Of a stretch of DNA of 6,375 nt, positions 1-6,342 are shown in pieces. The notes under the pieces were generated by a model. That model saw only the letters and a list, made by a program, of their open reading frames with translations, was not told the DNA's origin and did not search any database. A program made the position numbers and the translations under genes. Origin of the DNA: Deltaproteobacteria bacterium UBA2957 (GTDB lineage: Bacteria; Myxococcota_A; UBA796); the NCBI GenBank assembly GCA_002348535.1, contig DEBL01000034.1, positions 1 through 6,375 on the forward strand, read 5' to 3'. Each line of letters opens with the position of its first letter. The first letter of the stretch is position 1.

Positions 1-1
1 C

Positions 2-850
2 ATGCGGGAGCCCCACAACTTCGCGATATCGACCAATGAAGACGGGTTTCGAACACGAGCGTCGCCTGCACGCTCCGCTGAGCGCACACGCGTCGTCATC
101 ATGGGCGACTCGACCGTGTTTGGATGGGGGGTCGAAGACACAGAGGGCATCGCTGAGACCGCAGAGACTGCCCTCGCGGCCCGCGGCATCCACTCGATAG
201 AAGTGCTCAACTTCGGCCAACCGGGGTACTCCACAGGGATGGCCGGGTGGCTCTTTGAGGAAGCTGTGGCTGCCTACGAACCCGATCTCACGATCGTGTT
301 CGTCTCGATGCATGACTTCAACCGCAGCCTGATATCGGACGTCGAACGCGTACATGGCGCCGCCAGCCTGACCGCCTCGGTCCGCAGCATGTTGGTTCAG
401 CATGTGGCCCTCTACGAGGTGCTCCGGCGCCAGTTGTTCCCGCTCGCGGACAAGGCACAGATTCTGCCGCATGAAGCCAGCAGCGAGGCGCGAGTCGAAC
501 GGGTGTCCTCCGCAGAACGCGTTCAGGTCCTCAATCGCATGCGAACCATCGCCGCGAAGTGGGGTGGCGACATCGCGATGGGCTTTCTGCCGTTTTACGC
601 AGACTTCAGTGCCCAAGCTTCTGCGGGCACGACGCGCCCGGGTCTTGCAGAGGCTGCCCTTTGGTCTTCGACTCATGATCGACCCTTGTTCGATCTCCGT
701 CGATGCTGTTCTGGGTCGCCCGATGAACGCACCTTTCCCTTCGATCATGGGCACCTCAATGCCCTCGGCAATCGCGAAGTGGGAGAGGCGTTGGCGGATT
801 CGCTCGCGGCTCACTTAGTCTCCCAAGGTGAGGGAGACGCTGGGGGCTGA
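2..850 (+). CDS. SGNH/GDSL-type hydrolase or acyltransferase, 5'-truncated by the window edge
   Basis: The visible 282 residues contain the SGNH blocks. Block I is GDST at residues 35-38, with probable nucleophile Ser37. Block II is the N-F-G-Q-P-G-Y-S stretch at 70-77. A degenerate block III, S-M-H-D-F-N, lies at 102-107. Block V is D-H-G-H at 248-251, with Asp248/His251 as the presumed catalytic pair. A T-N-E-D-G-F-R motif at 11-17 precedes block I, as is usual in the membrane-anchored branch of this family, where it follows an N-terminal anchor. The ATG at position 2 is therefore probably an internal Met, with the anchor and true start off the left edge. Family members hydrolyse or transfer acyl esters, often on periplasmic glycans, but the substrate cannot be read here. 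The gene ends tail to tail with the paralogous gene 815-2392, overlapping it by 36 bp. The fold is fairly sure, the substrate unknown and the start unresolved. Confidence 0.85.
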   Translation: MREPHNFAISTNEDGFRTRASPARSAERTRVVIMGDSTVFGWGVEDTEGIAETAETALAARGIHSIEVLNFGQPGYSTGMAGWLFEEAVAAYEPDLTIVFVSMHDFNRSLISDVERVHGAASLTASVRSMLVQHVALYEVLRRQLFPLADKAQILPHEASSEARVERVSSAERVQVLNRMRTIAAKWGGDIAMGFLPFYADFSAQASAGTTRPGLAEAALWSSTHDRPLFDLRRCCSGSPDERTFPFDHGHLNALGNREVGEALADSLAAHLVSQGEGDAGG

Positions 851-2392
851 CGGCGTGGCCTGCTGCCGCACCGCGTTCGAGTCTGTGTCAACCGCCTCAA
901 CCACCACAGCATCGATGTCCTGGCGAACCTTCAGTGAGAAGGCCTTGGGCTCGGGTACCCGAGCGCTTCCCACTGTTCGACCCGCTGAATCTGTGAGTCG
1001 TACCGTATAGGGGGGCACTCCGCCTGCAACAGTAATCGACGTTGTCCATGTTCCCACAGGCGGCGCTGCTGTTTGTGGAGGGATGTCGCCGATACCGATG
1101 CCCTCCGCCCGCGGCGGCCCCGGTTCACCACTCGGCGCGCTTTGCGGCGTACCGATGGCATCCAAACGGGGTGGCCCACGCGCCTCCATCGCTTTTCGAG
1201 CGTTCTGCATGGCTTGCTTCTCATCGGGAGACAGTTCAAACAGGCTCACTTGGGGGGAACCCGCACCCGCATCGTCGGTCCACTGCGGGTTCGGTACGTC
1301 CTCTATCCCGAGTTCAGGAAGCGCTACGCCAGCGGGAATTGACCGTTTTTCCGGCCAACCGATGGACGTCAGTGTCGACTCGATGGCAGCCGCCAAGACC
1401 GCGTGTCCCAGCGCAGTGGGGTGCATTTTGTCCCACAACAGATCGGTGGCCTCAATGCCATCGACCATCGCCTCCGTGTAGGCCGACGTCACGTCAACTA
1501 CCGGAATGCCATGAAGCTTAGCAAGCGCATCCATTGCCTCAAAGTAAGGACTCCATGCAGGCGGTGGACCATCGTGTGCCTCTGAAAGCAAAAAGGAGTT
1601 GGTGGGCTTTAAAAATACGGCGCCAATGCCCCGCTTGGAAGCCTCCACAAGAACACCGTGGTGCAATTCAATCCACCGATCGAGCGGAACCCTTCGAATT
1701 TTCCCTTCCGGCCACCCATCTGCCCCGTTCCAAACAATGATCTTGCCCTCGTTTGTCGGAGACACCGCGCTAATTTGCGCAGCCACCAGCTTCACGAAGG
1801 CCGAACGGGTGAGGGGGTTTTTTCGTGCAAACTCCGCCGACACCAACAAGTCTTCATCATGGAAGGTATCCCACGTGTTGTCGGACCAAATGTTGCACAG
1901 CACCAGCAGATCGGGCTCCAAGTCCCAGATGATCTCGTCCAGCGCAACGGCATGCTGGGCGATGCTGTACCCGGCCACACCCGCGTTGATCGAGTCTGCA
2001 TCCACGCCTTGTTCTCGCAGCATGCGCGTCAGTTGAACATCAAAGGTCTCCGGATCGTTGACACCGAACCCATAAAACGATGAATCTCCCAAACTGATGA
2101 TTCGAACCCTTCCTTCGGGTTTGGGACGCTCGGGCATTGGGCCTCTAAACCCAAGTTCATTGATGTCCGCTTGGCTGTCTTCGGCATTGGGTTTGACGCC
2201 GGGCGCCATGCCCCACAGCCGGGTTGGATGGCTTGTCATTAGACCATCCGCCCCGCTGGGTCCACCCCATCCGGGCAGTTGTGGACGCTGCGAGGACGCC
2301 CATAGTTCGAGCCCCACCGCGCCACAGACAAGTCCGGCCACAAGCGCGATCAGTCGCGCCCCGAGCGGCAAGTTGTGCCAACGACTGAACAC
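815..2392 (-). CDS. Membrane-anchored SGNH/GDSL hydrolase with C-terminal Ig/SprB-like domain
   Basis: This is a 525-residue protein starting at a GTG (2392-2390) preceded by GGAGG seven bases upstream. The frame stays open 102 codons further, but those codons lie antisense to the next gene and look non-coding. One transmembrane helix at about residues 12-33 suggests an N-in, periplasmic protein. SGNH landmarks are N-E-L-G-F-R (78-83), G-D-S-S (102-105, nucleophile Ser104), N-A-G-V-A-G-Y-S (136-143), S-D-N around 170-172 in place of canonical GxND, and D-K-M-H-P (321-325, catalytic Asp321/His324). After about 347 comes a Pro/Gly-rich linker, then a beta-rich domain at about 446-525 with G-G-V-P-P-Y-T, the signature style of SprB/Ig-like extracellular repeats. 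The expected role is acyl hydrolysis or transfer on an envelope glycan. It is a paralogue of the gene at 2-850 and is divergent from the GT-C-like gene. Fold and start are well supported; the substrate is unknown. Confidence 0.9.
   Translation of the reverse strand: MFSRWHNLPLGARLIALVAGLVCGAVGLELWASSQRPQLPGWGGPSGADGLMTSHPTRLWGMAPGVKPNAEDSQADINELGFRGPMPERPKPEGRVRIISLGDSSFYGFGVNDPETFDVQLTRMLREQGVDADSINAGVAGYSIAQHAVALDEIIWDLEPDLLVLCNIWSDNTWDTFHDEDLLVSAEFARKNPLTRSAFVKLVAAQISAVSPTNEGKIIVWNGADGWPEGKIRRVPLDRWIELHHGVLVEASKRGIGAVFLKPTNSFLLSEAHDGPPPAWSPYFEAMDALAKLHGIPVVDVTSAYTEAMVDGIEATDLLWDKMHPTALGHAVLAAAIESTLTSIGWPEKRSIPAGVALPELGIEDVPNPQWTDDAGAGSPQVSLFELSPDEKQAMQNARKAMEARGPPRLDAIGTPQSAPSGEPGPPRAEGIGIGDIPPQTAAPPVGTWTTSITVAGGVPPYTVRLTDSAGRTVGSARVPEPKAFSLKVRQDIDAVVVEAVDTDSNAVRQQATPSAPSVSLTLGD
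818..838. repeat. Perfect hairpin inside the convergent gene overlap
   Basis: The arms GTCTCCC (818-824) and GGGAGAC (832-838) are exact complements around a 7-base loop. The hairpin lies wholly inside the 36-bp region shared by the two convergent SGNH genes, and on the minus strand the TAA stop follows it directly. There is no T-tract on either side, so it is not a classic intrinsic terminator. It could still fold in both transcripts and help end or protect them. Confidence 0.5.
949..964. repeat. Perfect 16-bp palindrome
   Basis: GCTCGGGTACCCGAGC reads identically on both strands with no spacer. It lies in the coding sequence for the C-terminal Ig-like domain of the leftward SGNH protein, over the codons for A-R-V-P-E-P. 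It may be chance or a protein-binding site; the sequence alone does not say. Confidence 0.6.
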
Positions 2393-2455
2393 GCAATGTC
2401 CTCCAAACGGATCGCCCAAGGATAGCCGGTGCCGTAGAATATCATTGCATTCGAG
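2393..2455. promoter_or_regulatory. Divergent intergenic region, probable back-to-back promoters
   Basis: This 63-bp gap between two divergent GTG starts must carry or overlap the promoters of both genes. On the plus strand TAGAAT (2435-2440) and the overlapping TATCAT (2440-2445) each match the -10 consensus TATAAT at five of six positions, but I find no convincing -35 at 16-18 bp spacing. On the minus strand TATTCT (2441-2436) and TATCCT (2424-2419) are weaker candidates. The hexamers GCAATG (2393-2398) and CATTGC (2443-2448) form an inverted repeat near both ends of the gap. The promoter role is inferred from gene layout; the exact elements are uncertain. Confidence 0.4.
2400..2404 (-). 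promoter_or_regulatory. Shine-Dalgarno site fixing the GTG start at 2392
   Basis: Read on the minus strand, the sequence is GGAGG followed by the seven bases ACATTGC and then GTG. A full-strength SD at ideal spacing decides the start of the leftward SGNH gene against the ATG at 2698, which would run 240 bases antisense into the neighbouring gene. Confidence 0.85.
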
Positions 2456-4645
2456 GTGACCATCGAGGTCCAGCGTCCGTGGTTGTTTGTGTCGTGCGCG
2501 TACCTTCTCGGTACGGCAGGCTTCCTGTGGCCCATGCCAGGAGCCATCGACTCGGCGATATGGGGCGATCGATTTGATGCTTGGACCACCTTGTGGCTGA
2601 TCGAACACCTCGGGGAGCGAATTGCCACGGGAAATTGGAACCCGGTCACAACCGACATTCTCCACCCCTTGGGCTACAACCTCTGGTCCTTCGGGCACAT
2701 GGGGCTTCAGTTGATCGGCGGTGCAATGGTGGCCATCGGAGTCCCGCTAATTGTCAGCTACAACCTGCTCCTTGTGGCGGGTATCTGGACCGCTGCACTT
2801 GCGGCCCATTGTTTTGGGTGGGTACTGACCCGAAGCCATCGGGCGGCCGCCGTCGCCGGCATTGTGTTCTCGACATCGCCGTATTTGTACGCAGAGGCCG
2901 GGGCCGGATGCATCGAGCTGGTGGCGGCTGGACTCCTTCCCCTGTATGCAGCCAGCGTTGTCCGGCTCATCCAGCAGCCTGGACCACGGCGATTTGTCCA
3001 AAGCACGGCATGCTTGGCCATCATTGGACCCTTCAACTGGTACTACACCTTGTTTGCCGGGATGCTCACGGTTGGGATTGTGATCTGGCAATCCTTTCGT
3101 GTTCTCCGCACCCCTCCCGCGCACAGAGATTATCGACCCCTGCGGTGGATCGCACTCTCGGTGCTCTGCGCAGCGACCCTGAATGCACCGCTCATCACCG
3201 AGGCCAAACGAGAGACTCCGACCCGACCCGGCATCTCAGCCGAGCTTTTCAGCAGCGATGATGCCTTTGTAGAAGTTCGTTCCATTGCCAATGGGTCCCG
3301 ACCCATCGAAGACCTCAATGAAGCGATGTTGAAGCGGGTGGATGCAATGCAGGTCCACTTCAACTCCACCAGCGTTCAGTCCTTGGTTCGAGCGGACTTT
3401 GAGTTTAACCCGCTGAATTCAACCCCCGGCCGACTGGCCTATGCCATTGGCCTATTGGGCCTTGTCGTGGCCGGCCGACGGTCCGTGGGGTGGTTTATCA
3501 TCGCGGCTGGCGCCACCACCTTGAGTCTCGGGCCCTTCTTGAACGTGTCGGGCTCCCTCTTGCTTGACGAGACTGCCACTGCATGGCCGCTTCCTTACTA
3601 CTGGGCGCACGAGTACATCCCCTTTTTCTCCAAGGCCTATCGACCGTATCGAATCGGGGTGGTGGCGCTCACTGCACTGAGTGCTGTCGGAGCCATTGGT
3701 GCCGCCGCCCTGTTTCGTTCAAGCCGTGCGGTTCCCGCTGTGAGGGGATTGTTTGTCTTGGGAATTATCGCCTACAGCCAGCCCCATTGGAGCGGCGACC
3801 GACCAGCCCAGAGGCCCCTCGCCGATGCGTCGATTGGTGGATTCTACGATGACCTTCGAGACCGGCCACCGGGCGCCGTAATCGAGGTCCCGCTTCACTA
3901 CCAGCCGGTCTCCAACGCCAACGCTCGCACTCAATATGTTCAGACCGCCCATCGCCATCCTGTTCTCAATACAAATCAACTGATTCGTTGGCCCGATCTG
4001 CTTCGCTTTCAGGATTATGTGACATCCAACAGCGCGCTTCGGCTGCTGGTAAATCTGGGACGAACCACCCCTCCTTATGCCGTCGATGGTGGCGATCTTC
4101 GAGCGCTTCAGGATGACGGATTCCGATGGATTGTGGCCCATAAGCGGGTACCGGCCGACAAAGTGGAACTCACGGGCGAAGCGGGCCACGCCGACCTGTT
4201 GGGCCCTGACGCTTGGCTAGTGCTGCGCGAAGCCTTTGGCGAACCTGTGGTCGATGATGGCGAGTCTGTGTTGTTTGACCTGACCGCATCATCCTTTGGG
4301 GATGTCGCAATCGATACCTCTCTCCATCGTCCGCTCGACCTTCCCTTTGATCCGATCACAACCGGCTTTCCATTGGTCTTGATGCCCGACCAAGCGGAGC
4401 ACATCTACACCGGGCCGGCCACGTCATTTCATGCATGGATTCGCCCCAACGGCACGGATGACTCGATCTCGCTCCGCGTTGAAGACAATGGCATCGTGCG
4501 CGAGCATTCACTCACTCTCCACCCAGAGGCTTGGCAATACATCGACGTGGACCTCGAGACCTCGGGTGATGCCACGCTGCACTTGGTGGGACGAAGCCGC
4601 GTTCCCTCGACGGTTACCCTCACGGCAGCAAGTGTGAAGCCATGA
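2456..4645 (+). CDS. GT-C-like multi-pass membrane glycosyltransferase with C-terminal beta-rich domain
   Basis: The 729-residue protein has about 10-11 predicted transmembrane helices between residues 9 and 441 and a soluble C-terminal half. After the first helix comes an acidic loop, G-D-R-F-D-A-W (37-43), followed by L-H-P-L-G-Y-N-L-W (69-77). This order, an acidic motif in the first outer loop and then a P-x-G motif, is typical of GT-C-fold enzymes that use polyprenyl-phosphate sugars, with Asp38/Asp41 the candidate catalytic acids. Further family-like stretches are S-P-Y (141-143), Y-R-P-Y-R (395-399), V-I-E-V-P (475-479) and Q-T-A-H-R (496-500). Residues about 595-729 look like an added beta-sandwich, possibly sugar-binding. 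The GTG at 2456 is the only good start after the in-frame TAG at 2435, yet no SD precedes it. The stop overlaps the next gene as ATGA. The GT-C class is likely; donor and acceptor are unknown, and an inactive or non-transferase homologue is possible. Confidence 0.75.
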   Translation: MTIEVQRPWLFVSCAYLLGTAGFLWPMPGAIDSAIWGDRFDAWTTLWLIEHLGERIATGNWNPVTTDILHPLGYNLWSFGHMGLQLIGGAMVAIGVPLIVSYNLLLVAGIWTAALAAHCFGWVLTRSHRAAAVAGIVFSTSPYLYAEAGAGCIELVAAGLLPLYAASVVRLIQQPGPRRFVQSTACLAIIGPFNWYYTLFAGMLTVGIVIWQSFRVLRTPPAHRDYRPLRWIALSVLCAATLNAPLITEAKRETPTRPGISAELFSSDDAFVEVRSIANGSRPIEDLNEAMLKRVDAMQVHFNSTSVQSLVRADFEFNPLNSTPGRLAYAIGLLGLVVAGRRSVGWFIIAAGATTLSLGPFLNVSGSLLLDETATAWPLPYYWAHEYIPFFSKAYRPYRIGVVALTALSAVGAIGAAALFRSSRAVPAVRGLFVLGIIAYSQPHWSGDRPAQRPLADASIGGFYDDLRDRPPGAVIEVPLHYQPVSNANARTQYVQTAHRHPVLNTNQLIRWPDLLRFQDYVTSNSALRLLVNLGRTTPPYAVDGGDLRALQDDGFRWIVAHKRVPADKVELTGEAGHADLLGPDAWLVLREAFGEPVVDDGESVLFDLTASSFGDVAIDTSLHRPLDLPFDPITTGFPLVLMPDQAEHIYTGPATSFHAWIRPNGTDDSISLRVEDNGIVREHSLTLHPEAWQYIDVDLETSGDATLHLVGRSRVPSTVTLTAASVKP

Positions 4646-5247
4646 CGGTCTCCGAACGAACAGTGCTCGGGTGCGCGATAGTCGCCCTTTGGTTCGGTCT
4701 GATCGGTCCGGTCATCGAACAGCGAATCCAGACCGCAACCCTCGAAGGCTCCAAACCGTTCTCGCTGCAGAACCTCCGAGATGCCGTGAGTGCCGATACA
4801 GGCCGGTCCGATCCCGATCTCGAGCGCTCAATGGCAAGACTCGCAGAACTCCAAATGGCCGAGGAGGAACGGATCTCCGCGCTATGGAGTGTCCTCGACG
4901 ACACCATCGTCGACCGAGCCGCGGATCTTGCCCCATCTCTCCCGCCGCCTCAGTACGCGGTCGACCCCCGATTCTTCGAACCGTTGGTTCCTGAAATCAT
5001 CCGGCGGACAATTGAGCGATATGGAGTGGCGACTGCGCCTCTGTCTCCTGCAAAAATCCGCCAATTGGACGGCGATCGGGAGGACCAGCTTCGAGTACTC
5101 CTCGCGGCCGTCCATCATCGACTCATTCCGAGCGAGGACGCGGCGGCCTTGCTGCAGGGTGCATACGACCTGCTCGACTTGCAGATGGACCGGATGGAGC
5201 TCGAGCAAGCCATTCGAGCAAACCACGCCAATCTGCTAAATCCGTGA
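4642..5247 (+). CDS. Uncharacterised membrane-anchored alpha-helical protein
   Basis: I do not recognise this 201-residue protein. It has one hydrophobic helix at residues 7-24, suited to an uncleaved N-in anchor. The remaining 175 or so residues look almost wholly helical and charged: a Glu/Arg-rich amphipathic stretch at about 58-92, a proline break L-P-P-P (100-103), and helices near 114-128, 136-163 and 164-195, the last rich in Asp, Met and Glu. No enzyme motif is visible. The ATG shares ATGA with the stop of the GT-C-like gene and has only a weak SD, so translation is probably coupled, which suggests an accessory subunit or partner of that protein. The 3' end overlaps the leftward gene by 12 bp. 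The reading frame is convincing because of the coupling, the tidy anchor and the absence of a better competitor; its function is open. Confidence 0.8.
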   Translation: MTVSERTVLGCAIVALWFGLIGPVIEQRIQTATLEGSKPFSLQNLRDAVSADTGRSDPDLERSMARLAELQMAEEERISALWSVLDDTIVDRAADLAPSLPPPQYAVDPRFFEPLVPEIIRRTIERYGVATAPLSPAKIRQLDGDREDQLRVLLAAVHHRLIPSEDAAALLQGAYDLLDLQMDRMELEQAIRANHANLLNP

Positions 5248-6342
5248 CCACCCTGCTTGAGGATCGTGACTCCACCCCGCGACATCAGCCGGCGCAACTG
5301 AATCCGATTCGTCGATGAGGAGAGTCCAGACTGATTCAGGCAGTCCTCGCAACAGGTCCATCCGAGGGTCACTGCTGGCTCCGCTCGTATCGATAAGCGC
5401 CCGCGACCCCAACACCACCACAACGGGCGGAACCCCGCCATCGTTGATCATGCGTCTCACCACCGCCTCGACCGCATTCACATCCGGGTCGTTGACGACC
5501 ACCACATCATGCCCGCTGGCTTCCATCGCGTCAGGTGGATCTCCGACCACCACCACTCTGCGGGATGCCGTCAGCGCGCCGATCGCGACGAGGGCAGTCG
5601 ATGACGGATCGGTCGCAGCGACCAGCGCTGGGGTTGGCGGTGAAGGACCGGCACCATCAATGGGACCTACTGCCAGCACAGCGCCACCCTCAACACCCGA
5701 ATCGGGTCGGCGGCGGCGGCCCAAGGCCCACCCTACACACCCTGCAAGCGCGGCCCAAGCCAACGTGGATCCCAGAGATCCAGCCGCAGCAGACGAATCC
5801 GGGGCCGCGGGGCCAGCAGGCGATGGGGGTGGCTCAGGCGGGGCGGGGGGCGTCCCGTCCGCCTCAGGAGGCGGTGTGGGTTCAGCCACCTTGGCCGCTT
5901 CGGGAAGATCGGTGGCCTTTGGGCTCAGATCAAATCGACTCGCCGATGCTGCTTCCGACTTGCCCAGCGTAACCGTCGCGTAGTGAAACCCACCTTCGCC
6001 GGGATACCTGAGCTCGCCCAAGTATTGGTCCTCTCCGTTCCCGCCGCGAACTGAAAACCGTGCAGACCACTCACCGGCGGTGATGATCGCTGGCTCCATT
6101 AAGCGCGCACAGTGAAACACACCGTCATCCGGCGCAGGATCGGGAAAGGAGCCGTCATCTGTGCATGCCAGCTCAAAGGAGTCCGGCCCGACCTTCATGT
6201 GCACCATGGGCGCTTGGTCGGTGGGTGAGTCAAGAACTCTCACCACTACAACCGCGCGATCACCGGCCTCCACCAAGGGCATCAGTTCCACCCAACTCGG
6301 ATCGGCCAACGCCACACCGGCCCTCAACAGAATCGCGATCAT
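5236..6342 (-). CDS. Uncharacterised type I membrane protein: outer beta-rich domain, Pro/Ala linker, TM, Rossmann/receiver-like inner domain
   Basis: I do not recognise this 368-residue protein, but its layout is clear. Residues 1-13 are a very short signal-like segment ending A-L-A before D-P-S-W, a possible signal peptidase I site. An outer beta-rich domain covers about 14-127. It includes D-D-G-S-F-P-D with P-D-D-G-V-F (62-76), which resembles the D-x-G/D-G-V-Y-T turns of Ig-like extracellular domains, and Cys60/Cys78, which could form a disulfide. Residues 145-188 are a Pro/Ala/Glu linker and 189-208 a transmembrane helix, followed by Arg209-Arg212 as a stop-transfer signal. The inner part (about 220-368) alternates short Val-rich strands (V-V-V-V at 263-266, 280-283 and 307-310; L-L-I-D at 341-344) with helices, suggesting a Rossmann or degenerate receiver fold without obvious catalytic residues. 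No SD is visible. The ATG directly follows an in-frame TGA and overlaps another gene's stop, so coupling is likely. Topology is fairly sure; function is unknown. Confidence 0.85.
   Translation of the reverse strand: MIAILLRAGVALADPSWVELMPLVEAGDRAVVVVRVLDSPTDQAPMVHMKVGPDSFELACTDDGSFPDPAPDDGVFHCARLMEPAIITAGEWSARFSVRGGNGEDQYLGELRYPGEGGFHYATVTLGKSEAASASRFDLSPKATDLPEAAKVAEPTPPPEADGTPPAPPEPPPSPAGPAAPDSSAAAGSLGSTLAWAALAGCVGWALGRRRRPDSGVEGGAVLAVGPIDGAGPSPPTPALVAATDPSSTALVAIGALTASRRVVVVGDPPDAMEASGHDVVVVNDPDVNAVEAVVRRMINDGGVPPVVVVLGSRALIDTSGASSDPRMDLLRGLPESVWTLLIDESDSVAPADVAGWSHDPQAGWSRI

Noticed and set aside
1042..1521. Rightward open frames of 89-159 codons opposite the SGNH C-terminal region.
   Set aside because: Their products are rich in Arg, Pro, Ser and His with no domain logic, as expected of antisense frames in GC-rich coding DNA, and the opposite strand encodes a coherent protein.
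2393..2698. A 102-codon N-terminal extension of the leftward SGNH gene up to an ATG at 2698, whose first residues M-P-E-G-P-E-V resemble the start of Fpg/Nei-type DNA glycosylases.
   Set aside because: It lies antisense to the GT-C-like gene. The GTG at 2392 has an ideal SD and is followed at once by a proper membrane anchor. The resemblance covers only a few residues, and nothing after it matches a glycosylase.
3719..4189. A leftward 156-codon open frame inside the GT-C-like gene.
   Set aside because: The plus-strand frame is continuous across it and carries family-like motifs (V-I-E-V-P and Q-T-A-H-R). The minus product has no recognisable features.
5236..5247. Search for an intrinsic terminator at the second convergent junction.
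   Set aside because: No stem of useful length followed by a T-tract was found on either strand. Only short, scattered repeats are present.
5708..5719. A (CGG)4 triplet run.
   Set aside because: It largely corresponds to the Arg codons of the stop-transfer segment just inside the membrane helix, so protein function explains it. Four units are too few to call a microsatellite.
5315..5983. A rightward 222-codon open frame opposite the type I membrane protein gene.
   Set aside because: Its Ala/Ser/Gly/Thr-rich product mirrors the Pro/Ala linker and low-complexity codons of the leftward gene. It has no start signal, and the leftward frame shows a clear topology.
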